Shown here in pieces: positions 46,147-60,700 of a DNA stretch of 64,000 nucleotides. Each line of letters starts with the position of its first letter. The stretch's first letter is position 1. Where the stretch lies: assembly GCA_030562195.1 (NCBI GenBank), contig JAUJPP010000007.1, forward strand, positions 868,001-932,000, read 5' to 3'. This DNA is from Nipponacmea schrenckii (taxonomy: Eukaryota; Mollusca; Gastropoda; Lottiidae). The notes below the pieces were generated by a model, which saw only the letters and a list, made by a program, of their open reading frames with translations, searched no databases and had not been told where the DNA came from. A program made the position numbers and the translations under genes.

Positions 46147-49100
46147 ATATAAAGAATTTGGTCCACACATAATGTGATTCTTGAAAGTTGAAATTAAGAA
46201 GTTAGTATTAAAGGGATACTGCATGCTAGCATGAACATCAAATTTTAGTTCTCAAGAATTGTCAATATGAAAATTTAATCATCAGTGAACTTACATGGTG
46301 TTGTAAAGTTACAGAATCCCTAAAAATCTAGAAAAATCACAAAATTTTAGAGCTCTTATTGACCAAATAGTATATTCATTCTAAACCCTATTATTCCTTA
46401 AATAAGCATCATCAAGTCAAGAAAGATAACCTTGAAAGCATGAAGAAGAATCTAATCTGGATTAGGTTGACCATAGAAAGCTGTTAACTGAAATTGTTGC
46501 CAGTTGCTGATGTTCTATCTTATATATGCAATCATTATTGAAAACTCAGAAAACTATTCTTTGACTGCACTTAGAATCTTCTGTGAAATAATCAAGTATT
46601 ATTTATTCGTATTTTTCAGCAATGGAAGTACTTTATTCTTCTTTTACCGTATCAATCTCTCACTAATGATTTAAAAACACATCTTTAAAATCATGAAACA
46701 TCAGTCATATTTCTCAACAGGAACATAATTCATTTTAATTTATGACACATCAGTCAAGGTAATGTTTCTAAAAGTAGCTTCATTTTTTTTTTAAAACTTG
46801 AGCAGTTGGAACTTTTGACAAATAAAGTTTAATGAATTTTTACATAAATTAAGTTTTCCTTTTTTTTCCATAAATTACGTATTTTAGCAAGTACACAAAA
46901 AATTGTAGTCAAATCTTTCATTTTAAACTTTGATTTATTTGAAAAATTGCCTGGAAAAAATTGCCACACACCTTATGAACTTAACCAAAATACGTCATCA
47001 AGATCTATTGTTGTATCACAGATCTTAAAACAGTCATCTTTGACAGTAGTCTTGATTGGTTTATAGTTCAAAAACTGACTTCAAATGAATAAAACAGTCA
47101 TCAAGACAGATTTATCAAAACTTGTTCATAAACACAAACTTTAAATTATATATCAGTGAAGCTGATGACGAGGTGTAACTACTTCTTGATTTATAGAGGT
47201 CATTTTTCAATACTTTATTGAAGGTAAGTACATTATATATATATATATATGTTAAAGGTCAATATTAACACTTTAGAATGAAATGAACACAATATAGGAA
47301 GATTGAACACTTTATTTGTTTTATTGATAATCTGATTTATTATGTTTCTTGTACGAAATAAACGAATCAAAATTAATGAATCGATCTTTAATGAGTTTTA
47401 AGTAATTACCATTTGATTAGCAATTAATCTATTTGACATGACATGCTATTTACACATCGTTAATACAAATAAAAGAATTCATTATCTTTAAATCGACTTT
47501 TCCATGCTGCTTTTCATTCAATTTTACCAAATACAAGAAACAAAACAGACCAAGGCAATTACACCACAAGCTATAATTATCAAAAGACATGCACCTTCGA
47601 ACTATAAACATTCTGTATTGAATAGAAATCAAATTTGATGTAATAATTATTTGTTGCACCTAATCTGAAATTACAAAATAAAATGTGCACACAACAGGCT
47701 TTCTTGACAGACTTTTTTTCATGATGTTAACAAATTTATATCCCAAATTTGACAGAAGTGAAAAGAGATCGTGTGTTACCTCCCTTGATATCCATTGACC
47801 TTAACAAAATTTAAATGAAAATGACTGGTTATTTCCAATAAAAATTGATCATATTCCCTGAACATTTAAAATCAGACACTTTGAATTTAAGATAAACCTA
47901 TGTTGAAAGATCTTAATATTTTTTCGAATTGTTTGACCAATTACTGTAAACACTGCTAAGGTTAGTTTTGAAACATTTAGTTAATGAACTGTTATTTGTA
48001 AGAAATAACAATTAGTGAAACCCAGAGCAATATGACAACCCTAAGGCAGCTGATATCCCAAAATTTGTAATGGTTCTATAAGAATGGGGTTGGTGGTAGA
48101 GAACTTTTTATGAAAAAAATAAAACAAACTTGAATGGAATATATTTTTTATTAATACATAATGCTTCTTAAATGACATTTCTGAATTAATTTGATAGCAC
48201 AGATTTTATTTATACTAATTTATGATTGTTATATATCATATTTTACCAATTCTCGCAATACCGGTTATTTGACCAAAGTCCATTTTTTGGGGTAAAATGT
48301 GATTCAGATCCTACCAAATTTGTTCTGGCTTGAAGCGGATTATTGAAACAAATTTAAACTGGTTATTTTGTCAGGAAAATACAATGACACTTGTTGCCAG
48401 ATTATATAAAAATATTTTCTATTTTTTTCATTCCAACATTATGATTTTGACTAAAGTAACCTCTCTGTGTCCAAACTAGTTCTACTGTTGAAGGATTCTA
48501 TATCCAGTTACACAGTTACAGCATAATACAAGTTCAGTTCAAATGCCACCATTGATTTTAAGAGTATATCTTCTGTAAATATTCTGATTGAGATCTATTT
48601 AATTATGAAATAATTATTAAGTGTTAAAATTAAAGAGAGTAATAATATAAGGATTATGTGTGGGATAACAGCTGATATTGTGTAGTAGCTTCTAACATTA
48701 GCTATACTGTAGTCAACAGTTATAAAGGCAACAACTTTATTGATAATCGCTACATTGAAACTAACTTCGTGCTGGAGAGTAGATAGTGGCAAATATGTGT
48801 GGTCTGAAGGATAACATTTTCTAGCTTAACATATCAGACTTTATCAATCCGTCTGATATTAAATGAACACTTAACAATTGTTAACAGTGTGAGAACCAGA
48901 ATAAAATATCGGGATATAATTCTTTATCTAAAGTGCTTTGGAATTTTTTTTTTTTTTGTTTCCTCTGACCATAATCTTAATTCTTTTTTACATTGGAACT
49001 GTGTCTTACAGATATAAAAATTTCATAGAATTAACATTTTTGAATTTTGGAGGAAAAGTTTTAATGACTATTTCATAATGGACTTTAACAGAATGGATTA

Positions 49101-52100
49101 AACTTTAGTATCTGAAAATTCAGGTAATACAGATTAAATTTCCAAATACTTAAATGTTACAATTCTAATTTTTAGTTGTTTAAAAAGATGAAAAGAAAAA
49201 GAGCTTATATTAAATAGTTTTATGATATAAGGCTATACTATATTCTTGTACAGTACAATCTATATTGTCGCAATCAAGAAATTGTTTTACTTTTGTCACC
49301 TGGTGAAGAAAATACGTGACACTGTAATGAAAACTATATGTCACTTTACTTTATATGTATCACTCGCTTAGCAAATATCATAAATAATTATCTGAAGAAA
49401 ATTAACAAAATTCTATATGTTACGAAACCAAAAATTATATTGCAAAATTCAACAATAGATAAAAGTACTTTAATTATGAACTTCTCAACTTAGAAAAAAT
49501 AACCTAAAATGTAACTCCACTGATGAAATTGCTTATTTCGAAAGCTCAATTTTATTCTTCTACAACAGCATGACACCTAACAATGTCAGATACAGTGAAA
49601 TGTTACTGAGTACTAATGATTGTTAAATAGCACAAAAACTGTAGATTATTTTTGAAATGGTGATGACTTTTACAGATCTAAAATATGATTAAGAAAATGT
49701 TCACTTCTATTTTGGCATTTATTCTAGTAAATATTTAAAGTCAATTACCTCTGAGAAAAATTCATCTTTAATCTTTATATCATCAGCTAAATTAGAACAT
49801 TAATATTTTGCAAACTTAATTTTATGATTGATTTATACATGATCAGGTTACCCTACAAATACATCTTTAGTCCAAAGTTTTCAAAATAATTGTGAAAGTG
49901 ATAAGCAGTTTGTCTTTTTAACAGGGTTTTACTTTACTATATTTGAATAGTTTCATCACTCGGATCATACGTACAGGAAAATCCAAAGAATGGGCCTGAA
50001 ACTCATTTAAATTTCTTTCTAAAGTATAATTTTTTAGCTAAAAGTAATGCATATTTAATGAGTGGAAGAAAGGTAGAGAGAAATAGAATTATTACCCACG
50101 ATCAATATCTCTTCTTCATTCTTTATTGTTACAATAAACATATCTTTCTTTCACATAAATCATCAAACTAATATTGTTCTTTCTTTCTACCATCTTTAAG
50201 ATGCAATAACATTAATAAGTATACTTGATTTCTTAGCTTTGATGTTGCTTTTGTTCTATTTTTTAAACATTCTCTCCAAAACAACTACAGTAACTCATAT
50301 CTGTAATCTCACTTAATCTTTTTTAACAACCTTTATTACATTTCCCCTAAAAACACACTGTCCCTATTCAATGCTGCTAGTCATCATTTTGCCTTTCAAA
50401 CTAGCATTGTTTCCCATTCTTTCCAAATAAATGAAATTTCAATAAAATTTGGTGTTTGGTCTATTTCAATTACAAGGGGATATTCTTTAGTATATCTTTA
50501 TAAATGCACATTCATTTCTTTTCTCAAAAAATAAGTGAAGTTGCTTGAATATAAAATAATATATTCAGAAAAGTTAAGATGCACATATATTGTGATTTAT
50601 GGTATAAAATTCTTTCGCACAACTTACAAGTTGTACAATATAATTATATTAGAATCTAAACACAGAATATTTGACGTTAATAACCAGACTGACAACTTAT
50701 ACCTTATTCAATATAACCTGTAGTTAACAGCTAAAAACTGATGCTAGTTAAGTTACAGACCAGACAAATTCAATAGCTAACAGCAAAAATATTGTAGAGC
50801 TAAAATGATTACAGCCACTTTTTTAATGATACCCCAAGGGTGTCGTGCTTAAAGAAAACAGAATAACTGTGACAGAAGCAACACTGATTAAACGTGAAAA
50901 ATGTGAAAGTTAATGTATATTGGAGTATTGGTGGGTTATAGTCCACCAGACATATCATAAAACATGAGTAAAATACAACTGTCAATTCACAATACTTGTT
51001 AACAATCTTCAACAAATCACTGCCATTAAATACAAAGATAAAACAAATTGTAACCACTCATTTATTATTCTATAGGAAAATCTCTTTTCTTAATACTTTC
51101 TAATTTCCTTTGAGAAATCACTCTCTTAAACACATGGAATTTCAACTTATCATTTGATTAAAATTAGAATCAGACTTCTGCTACTTTGAGCCTGTAATGT
51201 AAGTTGATATCTAGTTATAGAGTACGCTCACTATTTTTTCAAGGCAGATGAGCAGTAGCACACATATTCGAAACTTCCTGGAATCAAAATGATTATGAAA
51301 ATAATAAAAACACAGAAGCTGTGAAGGTTATATATATTTGTCCACACCACTGTACAATATTCATTTATCTCAATGAAAGGTGTATTAATATAAATATATT
51401 TACACTATAACCATCATCAGCTTTAGAATTGAGCAGATTCCTAATATATTGAGACAATGTAGATTAGAGATGTTGCATGAATGAATGTATCAATCAAATA
51501 TGATGTATGAGATATAATGTAATAGAAGACATCAACAACCTATTATTATATATGATTATTATATATGATGGAAGGCAATTCACTATATAGATAATTATAT
51601 TATGACATCTTCCTACAATGATAAACGTACTATCTTCAATAATTGAATGAAAATATATCATCAAAATAATTGTTATGACATAACGATTTTTGGCCTTGAA
51701 GCATCAAAACATAAAACAAGCCAATCTGATTACTGTTTATCCTAATCATATTGGAAAAATCTAAAGTCATAGTTAGAATCAGAATGGACCAAATCCAAAC
51801 ATGGTTGTTAAGAAGATTGTAAACAACTTCCTGAATTGATAAAATATGTTTGAAGGACAAGCACTGACACATATGGCTTACTTTAAGGTTATATTTTATG
51901 AAAAAAAGATCACTGAAAAGGTTACCAAATTCAATTGCGTAGAATGCTGGGACTAATTGAGTCTTACTGTCATTTATTACTAAATTGTTAAGGGATGAAA
52001 AATTGTTAAGGGATGAAAAATCAAGGAGAAATCAATAGCAAGAGGTTTGATTTACTTTAAAAGAACTTGTAAATATGGATGTTTTCCTCTCCAAGTATAA

Positions 52101-54480
52101 ATAATAGTGATTTCAGTTTTGTCCTTCCCATTCTGAAACAGATATTTGGTGATTCGGTACTAAAAGATCAGTACAATATCTCAACTAACAAAATATACTA
52201 ATTGAACTCTGATGTTATAATCACAAGAGAACAACAAATACTCTACAACTAGTATATATAATTCATACAGTTAGAAAAATCTATTTCACTCAGTTAAACT
52301 AAGTTGAAATTATTATTATCTATTCCCAATTCACAGATATAATTTCCAAAATGTCTGACATTTTAAAAAAGTGATATTTTATTGATTCAAGTCTCATTTT
52401 TCTATTTCAACACTGATTTTGAATTCTAATTAGAAACTTTATTTCTGGTTTCAAATAAACGACAAACAGAATTATTTCAAGATAAACCACTTTTCTAAAG
52501 TAAATCAATTCCATGCTATTTGAACAGTTTGTTGAGTTAAGAAATTACTGATTATTTACTTTAATATGGTCAAAGCTGATGTTACTTCATACACAAATTA
52601 TTCCTTTAAACTGTGGAGGTTTGAAGATCTTCAGAACATACGCAGAGCATTATTCTTTGACTGATCTTTTCATTGACAGCCCTTGAAATGTTTTAATGTT
52701 GTAAGCTTACATTTACCAAATATAAAAGACTCAAATCTCATCAAAAAAGAATGATAATGAAGATAATACTTTATCTAAAGATGTTTTTGGCCTCATAATA
52801 TTTGACAAATATTTTACATTCATCTGCTTGAAGGTAGATTTTTTTCCAACTATCTTTCTAACAATTAGAAACTTTAAGCAGAGAGCATGACAACTTTTGT
52901 TGACTGCATCAGTATAAAAAGATGTTTGCACTTCATCAGCCTTTTCTGATAAATTCCTAATTTATGGTAAACAGTTAACAGTTTAATTGAAAGCACAAGC
53001 AGAAAAATCAGTGCATCGTTAAAATCATCAATTATTTTTAATTGTCTTCCCATGTTTTATCATAGAAATATTACTAGTGAAATTCTCATAAACTGAATTA
53101 CCACACAACATTGAATAACCATAACTACGGGCATTTTTTTCTTAGTCATATGGGAAAGTAAAAATCCATATTTCATAGCTATAACTAAAGAATAAAAGAA
53201 TTGTTGCATGTTATAATTTTGTAATGCATTTGAATGAGAATATTTTCAACAATATATGAGTTACAGTTGACAATTTCTCACAAAACCTGGTTTGGATCTT
53301 TGTTTTTGATTGATCAGAAAGGTGATCAACCATAACTCTGTCTTTTATTTATCACTAAATATCACTATCTCTATCTTACCTCGAAGAAAAATGACTCAAG
53401 AAACAGTTGGACTATTTTACAGGTATGTGAAGAACTGGCTTTCAAAAGAAATTGAAAATACCTTGCTTGATTAAATAATCTGAATAAAAGAATGCTAGTG
53501 GCTTGACATGTTGAAATAAAAATGTCAAACAGCACCCTGGGTTATGAAGTCTTATGGCTTGACATGATTATCACCAAAAGGGCAATGCCCAGACAACCTA
53601 TATTTAGAAGCTTCAGAAGGAGGAATTCTGTCAATCAAAAATAATATGGCATTCCTTTTTCCAACAAAAAAAGTCAAGAGAAAAAAAAACGTGTGGATTC
53701 TGTCTTGGCATTCATAGTTTTAGACAACACTTGATAGAAAAAGTTTTGCTTTAGCATTATAATGTAAATGCAATGTCACACCTGTGTTACACCAATAATT
53801 ATATAATTGGCAAAGGATATACTGTTTATTTTATTAGAAAATAAGTAATCTATACATGCAGAATATACAAAGTGCAGGGAGTTTGTCAGGTGAAAAAGAG
53901 TGAAAGAGTATTAAAATCAAATAAAAAATATATAGAAGTATAGGTTTTATAAACTAATTTTATAAGGCTTGAATTTAAATGGAATCAAAACTCAATAAGG
54001 AAACAAATAATTTATAACTAACAAAAACCAGTATATCAACAAGATGCATAATATTTAAAAATTTCAAAATTTGCTGCATTACATACAAGGTTGTTTGAAC
54101 CTTAAATATACTAAAATGTGTTCTAATTTTGTAAGGAAAGTAAACTAACAGTATCCTTTGACGTTTCCCCAAGTATTTATCAAGAAAATAAATAACTTGT
54201 CAAAAAACCTAGCTTAAAGCTAAGATACTGCATGTTTGACAAGGTAAGAAACATGTGTAAGGTAATTGATCTGAGTGTTGTAGAAGAGATATGTTTGTAA
54301 TCTGAGTAGGTTGATACATTCAGTCAATACAGGTGTTCTGCTCAGTATCACCTACTACTAACTATATGGGAATAATTGAACACTTTAATCAGAAGAATCA
54401 ACCAGATACATCTACTTACAGGGAAATCTCAATACTTTTTGATTGATCTAATAATTATTTTCTAACTTTGGCTACATAAT
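46147..54480. other. long AT-rich stretch without a supported gene
   Basis: More than 8 kb in which I find no convincing exon, repeat array or element. A TA dinucleotide run lies at about 47234-47250, a poly-T at 48950, and a short duplication (AAATTGTTAAGGGATGAAA twice) at 51983-52020. Frames at 47450-47659, 48595-48792, 50809-51057, 51636-51872 and 53975-54172 are unremarkable. It may be intron of a gene outside the window. Confidence 0.4.
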
Positions 54481-54839
54481 AACTGCGTTTCTACTTAGAA
54501 TTGTGAAGTAAAGCTAGCTTTAAAGCCAGCTTTATTACCGAACACGCTGTGTTTCCACTGAGTTTATCTGGTACCCGAACCACTTTAGTCCCGATAAAAA
54601 AAAGTGGCACATTATTGACAGTTTGCGATGTACAAGACCACCAATGTTAGCTGGCTTTTTGCGTTTCCACTTGTTTAAAAAGCTGACTTTAAAGCTAGCT
54701 TTCATTTGGCCACTGATAAATTGCCGAAGCAAAAAGGGAGGTTTTCGGTTCCCAAACTGTAATGGTTCGGTAATTTAACAAGTGGACACACAGAAAAGCT
54801 AGCTAAAAGCCCGTTTTTGGCCAAGTGGAAACACGGTTT
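54481..54839 (+). mobile_element. MITE, GCTAGCTTTAAAGCC family, copy 3
   Basis: Left end AACTGCGTTTCTACTTAG pairs with the right end CCAAGTGGAAACACGGTT. Sub-terminal AAAGCTAGCTTTAAAGCCAGC and AAAAGCTAGCTAAAAGCCCG are also inverted. Best preserved of three copies (others at 1363 and 27053). Confidence 0.7.
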
Positions 54840-54897
54840 ATATGAAAACAACACTACAATTCTTTGACCTTAACACTATAATGTTAAGAAAATTTAA

Positions 54898-54935
54898 TAA
54901 GATGGCATGCCAGGCAAGACAAAATACACTTTTTG
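54898..54935 (+). mobile_element. possible head of a Helentron-like element
   Basis: AAGATGGCATGCCAGGCAAGACAAAATACAC resembles the GATAGC(T/G)TGCCAGGCAAG...TACAC head at 49 and 61053. No cores follow, so this is a short relic at best. Confidence 0.3.
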
Positions 54936-55159
54936 GGTTGATAATGAACAATATTAACAATTATTACATTTCATTATATTGGGACTATAAAAGAGAACTT
55001 CCCCCAAATCATTCTCTACCTAGCAGTTATAAGCTTCTTCTTGATATGTGTAAATATTTCCTTTGGCCACATTTATTCCAGAATGTTTCTGCATTGTAGA
55101 ATTGATGTAGAATTGAAAAAAAAACAACTTGGCACTGTCAAATATATAGGTATGTAAGT

Positions 55160-55930
55160 AGTTAGGGTGCAGTGTACTGTTGTCTGAAACACAAGAAGTA
55201 TAAAATGTCAGACTTGCTGTACTGTTGTCTGAGACACTAAAAGCATAAAATGTAAGACTTGCTGTTCTGTTGTTTGAAACACTAGAAGTATAAAATGTCA
55301 GACTTCTGTCTACTGTTTGAGACACTAGAAGTTCATAAATGTAAGACTTGCTGTTCTGTTGTTTGAGACACTAGAAGTACAAAATGTAAGACTTGCTGTT
55401 CTACTGTTTGAGACACTAGAAGTACAAAATGTAAGACTTGCTGTTCTGTTGTTTGAAACACTAGAAGTATAAAATGTAAGACTTGCTGTACTGTTGTTTG
55501 AGACACTAGAAGTATAAAATGTAAGACTTGCTGTTCTACTGTTTGAGACACTAGAAGTATAAAATGTAAGACTTGCTGTACTGTTGTCTGAGACACTAAA
55601 GCATAAAATGTAAGACTTGCTGTTCTGTTGTTTGAAACACTAGAAGTATAAAATGTAAGACTTGCTGTTCTACTGTTTGAGACACTAGAAGTACAAAATG
55701 TAAGACTTGCTGTTCTGTTGTTTGAAACACTAGAAGTATAAAATGTAAGACTTGCTGTTCTGCTGTTTGAGACACTAGAAGTATAAAATGTAAGACTTGC
55801 TGTTCTGTTGTTTGAAACACTAGAAGTATAAAATGTCAGACTTGCTGTTCTGCTGTTTGAGACACTAGAAGCATAAAATGTAAGACTTGCTGTTCTGTTG
55901 TTTGAGACACTAGAAGTATAAAATGTAGGT
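55160..55930 (-). repeat. 45-bp minisatellite, about 17 copies, open on minus strand
   Basis: Plus-strand units read 'GTAAGACTTGCTGTTCTG(T/C)TG' then 'TTTGA(G/A)ACACTAGAAGTAT' and AAAAT, 45 bases each. The period is a multiple of three, so any frame lacking a stop in one unit stays open through the array. Indels at about 55595 and 55325 shift the register. Confidence 0.93.
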
Positions 55931-55998
55931 AGTTCTGTACTGTTGTATGAGGCACTAAAAGTACAAAGGAATGTTAGTGGTATGATAAGAAGAAGCAT
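55333..55998 (-). CDS. repetitive ORF with signal-peptide-like start, doubtful gene
   Basis: On the minus strand ATG at 55998 opens 221 codons. MLLLIIPLTFLCTFSA looks like a secretory leader; then SYNSTELPTFYTSS leads into 15-residue repeats (SSVSNNRTASLTFYT). Each repeat holds an N-R-T or N-S-R-T-like glycosylation site. After seven or so repeats a one-base loss near 55595 changes frame and the rest reads LLVSQT.EQQVLHFI. A secreted Ser/Thr-rich repeat protein is possible. The frame slips and the fact that a 45-bp satellite stays open trivially argue against it. Confidence 0.25.
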   Translation of the reverse strand: MLLLIIPLTFLCTFSASYNSTELPTFYTSSVSNNRTASLTFYASSVSNSRTASLTFYTSSVSNNRTASLTFYTSSVSNSRTASLTFYTSSVSNNRTASLTFCTSSVSNSRTASLTFYTSSVSNNRTASLTFYALVSQTTVQQVLHFILLVSQTVEQQVLHFILLVSQTTVQQVLHFILLVFQTTEQQVLHFVLLVSQTVEQQVLHFVLLVSQTTEQQVLHL

Positions 55999-57372
55999 TA
56001 AAAGAAGAGTATAATCACATTACCACATCAGATAGACAAGTAATCCAAATAATTCTTTACATCTTTAATTAGTTATTACTTTACAGTTAGAAAGTAAACA
56101 AACAATTTAAATAGCATAAACATATACTGGGATGATAAACCAGGATAGAATATACTAACATTGAAACAAAGATATATTTATAAAGATAAGATATAATTCC
56201 AGGCTCATATTAGAAATATTAAATCTATGGTTCTTAACACATGTTTCTGTGAAATGCTCTATTCATGCTCTGTTTTTACCAAGTTTTTCAGTTTCATTAA
56301 CCATGTAACCCAAGCTCAGAATAATGATGATTATCTACCATTTAAATTTCTTTCACTAACCAACAATATTTCTGTACAAGATGCCATCTTCATTCTCATT
56401 TCATTCTTAACATTGGATGTGCTTGTTGACATCAAAAAGATTGTCCTTGTTGGTTTGAGTATTTGATAAGGTATCAGATTACATATTTTGTTAATAGATG
56501 GACAAGTCTACCAATTCTCTAGATATTGTACAAATCTCATACTAATTGTTTGATACTCTCCATCATTCTGCTCTTCTTCTAATGGTTATAGTAAATAACA
56601 AGATAAAGAATTACTAAAGAAATGAAATATCTGCTGCAGTCTAAATACATTCACAATGGGGTTGATTTAAATTTATGTCTGGTCAGAATTACAGTTAGGT
56701 CATCATTATGAAAAAGTATGAATACAAACAGAAACCAAACTTATATTCTGAATAAAGTGCACCAATTTAGAGAAACTGGAGAAAATTGCATTTTTTGATC
56801 TGCAAACTGATCAGATTTATTAACCTAGAAATAAGAATGGAAGCATTTTAGCTTCAGAAATTGATCTACTTGTCTATTCTTTACAAACCTGGAAATGTTT
56901 TATCAGGTTTCTGTTTTTCATAAGAGTTCAAAAAGTCACCTCTCAGTAAATTAGCTTTTAAATCAACAGAGAAAACCATCAAATATTTATCCTTTAGAAA
57001 GTGAAGGCAAATAAACTAAGTCTTTATTAGACTCATCAAATCATTAAAGCCTTAGAAATATACTACAATCAATAAATTTATTGACCAAAACACATCATTT
57101 ATAACTTAAATAAACTACAGTTTTCAAACAGAGAAAATATACTATAAACTACTTATGGTGAAAGCAATATATTTAAAAGTTTGATAGATTTTAATACTCA
57201 TTAAGATGTGGAAATTAAATTAATTTTAGTTCATTTTATAAAAAAAAAAGTGCTATATTTAGGATTGACAATGGTACAGTATGTGGTATTTCTTAAACAG
57301 GTGTCACTGGTAATAAAGGTTTTTTCTGTATTTAAAAAAAAAACATACTTTTGATTGTCATCGCAAATCAAT
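55999..57372. other. AT-rich non-coding stretch
   Basis: A 79-codon + frame at 56227-56466 has no recognised domain or clear splice sites. No gene called. Confidence 0.4.
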
Positions 57373-57702
57373 TTATGCACTTGTTAATGATGTTTTCTGT
57401 TTTAATGTACAGTATGTAAAATCAGAGACAAATGCAAATTGATATTCACATGCCCTAAACTTTGAATAATAATATAGTTCTTTGTAATTTTGACATCTGA
57501 AGCAACAGCAGAAAAACCAGGCTAACCATTCTTCACATACAGGCTTTATGATGGCATAATGTTGTTGTAGCCTTCTGCAGTTTAATCCTGTAAGCATACC
57601 AGTGTTAATATTATCATTATTATGAAATACTTCATATATGAGAATTTCATCATCTGCAATCTTGTATATTGCCAAATTGTTATTTTGTATTTGTGTTTTG
57701 CA
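57373..57702 (-). CDS. candidate ORF or terminal exon, unrecognised
   Basis: Minus-strand frame of about 109 codons from just after a stop at about 57703 to TAA at 57373. It reads KIADDEILIYEVFHNND, then GMLTGLNCRRLQQHYAIIKP, VCEEWLAWFFCCCFRCQNYK and a C-terminal EYQFAFVSDFTYC. The first part (DDEILIYEVFHNND) and the cysteine pattern look like protein rather than noise, but there is no ATG near the start and the possible acceptor lies in an A-rich region with a poor pyrimidine tract. Could be the last exon of a minus-strand gene or chance. Confidence 0.25.
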   Translation of the reverse strand, partial: CKTQIQNNNLAIYKIADDEILIYEVFHNNDNINTGMLTGLNCRRLQQHYAIIKPVCEEWLAWFFCCCFRCQNYKELYYYSKFRACEYQFAFVSDFTYCTLKQKTSLTSA

Positions 57703-60700
57703 GTCTTAGTTATTACTAGGTTTTTTTTTTTTTTACTTTTTGGCTAAACTAACAGTCTAGGTAACCAATTATGCCAAGATCAAACATTGTACTGTTAACT
57801 TTCAATTTTCTATAAGTTTTAAGAAAACTATGGTTTTGCAGGCTGTAAAATAAACTTCAAGAAAATCTTATGAGAATTAATTTAAAACCAGTTTAATGAG
57901 AATTTTCAATAAAATAAACAGAATTGTCAAAGGGGACTTTTTTTTTTTTTATGTAAAGTGAAAATATAGTGAAATTTGCAAGTCCAGCCTTGTCTGACAT
58001 AGAAAAAGAACTGGATAGTAATAAGTTAATCTAACAGAGAGATTGGTGTGAAAACAATCTACTACAATCATATATTACATTTATTTCTGTGATTACTTGG
58101 ACACTTATCAATATTTCAAATCATTAATCAAGATAATTGTGAACTATTATAGTAACAATCATATATCTTCTAGTAACAACTTCACAACTTAATACAACTG
58201 ATATTCTGCTACTAAATCCATTATATTTCAGAAATCAAAACACCTAAATTTTTGTTGTTGTTTATCCCAAACTTATTCGTGAAAAGGAGGTATTTATGAA
58301 CGTATTGAATTTCAGACATCTTCTGAAATATAGAAGAGAACTATAAGGTGATTGAAAATTGTTACAGATTGTACTGGAAATTTTGATTCACATTTTGACA
58401 AAAAACTAGACTTATTTAAAATTTGAATATCAAGTATATGGTTCAAAGATATGTAAATGATCTATTGAACATTTAATATGTTTCAATGGAATGATTTATA
58501 GTATTTCCATAAAATCTATTCACAAGACAGGTGGCTAAATATTGTATAAAATTATACCAGAATACATGTATACAAGATATTATTCTTCTAAAGCTGCAAT
58601 CAAATAATATGAATCAACAGATTCTTTCTGCCAAGGGATTCAAACTTTTATCACATTGCAAAGTTTATAGCCTTACATAGAAGAAATCCTATCATGTTTA
58701 AGTAGTAAAAATTGAAGATAGCTTGGTCAATGAACTTTTATGAAAAGCAAAATATTTTCAACAGAACTTAATCATTAGAGAGTATCATTCATTTAATTTG
58801 TATACCTCATTCAATACAAGTAATAATTGACCATAAAATTATTCCAAAATTTCTTTGATAAAACTATCACTCTTCTATTAGTCATAAATATTGGATCATG
58901 GCCTTAAAATTCCTTTATTTCTATTGATTTTAGGATGATGTTTTGTATAACTTTGGCGCCACACAAGTTTAACTGATTGATCTATTCATTAAAAACACAT
59001 CAAATTAATTTGGACTGCTTCATTTTATTGCTAGAGTCTATTACTTTCACGTTAAAATGACTCGAGTTCTATAATCATGATATCCGTTTGAATTAACACC
59101 AATTCCACGACATTTATTGAATCTCTGACATCAGTATGAAGGTTACTGTGGACTAAATCATGTAGTTCTCAGCAGTTTAAATATATATATCAGAATCATT
59201 TTATAATGAAAACAATCATTCAGCAACTAACTAAATCAGATTACTACTACATTTAGAGTATTCAAAATTAACCTGTGTGATCTGTAAAGTTGGTCAAGTT
59301 GCAGCAAGCAACAGAAGAAACAATCAGTTTAATCTAATTTCCTGATATAAAGGTGCTGCAATAAATTGCTGTTACTTGTCATGCTCAGATTCACTCTATT
59401 AAATGATAAGATACTGTGAAAGCAATGCCCTAAGTAAATGCCCTGCCTGGGTTGTAAAACCAATCATTGTACATAAATATTGTGGCTTTGCTGTGTCAAA
59501 TTATATTCTAGGTCTATTATATATATTTACATGACAATCATACAAAAAATTTAAATAGATATAAAGTATTGATTGAGATTTGATACAATAAAAGGCTAAT
59601 CGACTAAATGTCAACTTGAGTGAGATTTGCATGTTTAAGTCACTCGTGCTGTGGTAATGATGGTCAAGCTGGTTATATTTCAAATACAGCAACTTCATTT
59701 ACATGTCAGATTTATTTCATCCTCTTGAGGTTTTCTGATATCTGAAAGCCATATTTCTGCACAACCACAGGATGTAAGTTCTCCTGTATCAGAGACTATT
59801 ATTTACAACTGTCAAAAAAGAAAGAGAATTTCTCTATCTGATTGATGTCTTAGTTAACACAATAATATTTCTCTAAACATCTGCTAAATTCATATAGCTT
59901 TGTTATACCCTGTATAAATATTGGCTTAAGATGAAACATTGCCCACATCCATCATTGGCTTGGCACCTAACAAAACATTTTCTGACAATCTGTTTTGAAT
60001 TTCAGTAAATATAAACATTTCTCTAATCTCAGATGATGAAGTAGAATAGAATGAAGATCATTACTAAGTTGTTCAAAACAAATGATCATTTCTATGTCAG
60101 ATGTAAATGTATGTTTCATTTATTGTAATTGCTTAAGATAATTTTGGGTAAATTACTAATAATTGTCATGGTGTATTTGATTGTGATGATGGCAACAATT
60201 ACTGTCTTTTATATGTCACTTGTATAACTTGCATTTCTGAAACAAAATCTATTTGGGGGTTCTGGTCCTAATCCTCCTCAGGGTAATTAGGAACCAGTAG
60301 GGGGTGATTGTTGGGGACAATAATAATGTTATCTCATAAAAGAATGAAAATAATGTTTACTTTCTTTTGTTTGGTTGTTTATTTATATTTCAGGTATTAA
60401 AAGTCACCCAGTATATCTGATCAATGCATTCTAGGTTAGATATTTCATAGAAAATCTTTGCCTGTCGTTCAACCATCTTGTTTCTGCCACAAACAAGTGG
60501 CTTACATCACTGGTAGCAGACATGGTTATTTTGAGAAAATCAATTTTTAAAATAACAGCATTAAAATCTCTTTAACCTCTAAACAATTTCATACTATTCT
60601 GTTTTTAATGAAAATAGAGTAACAGTATAAACAACATCTTATATATCAATCCTACAGATTATTAAGAAATTATGGATGATGGGAAAATTACAGAGCATAC

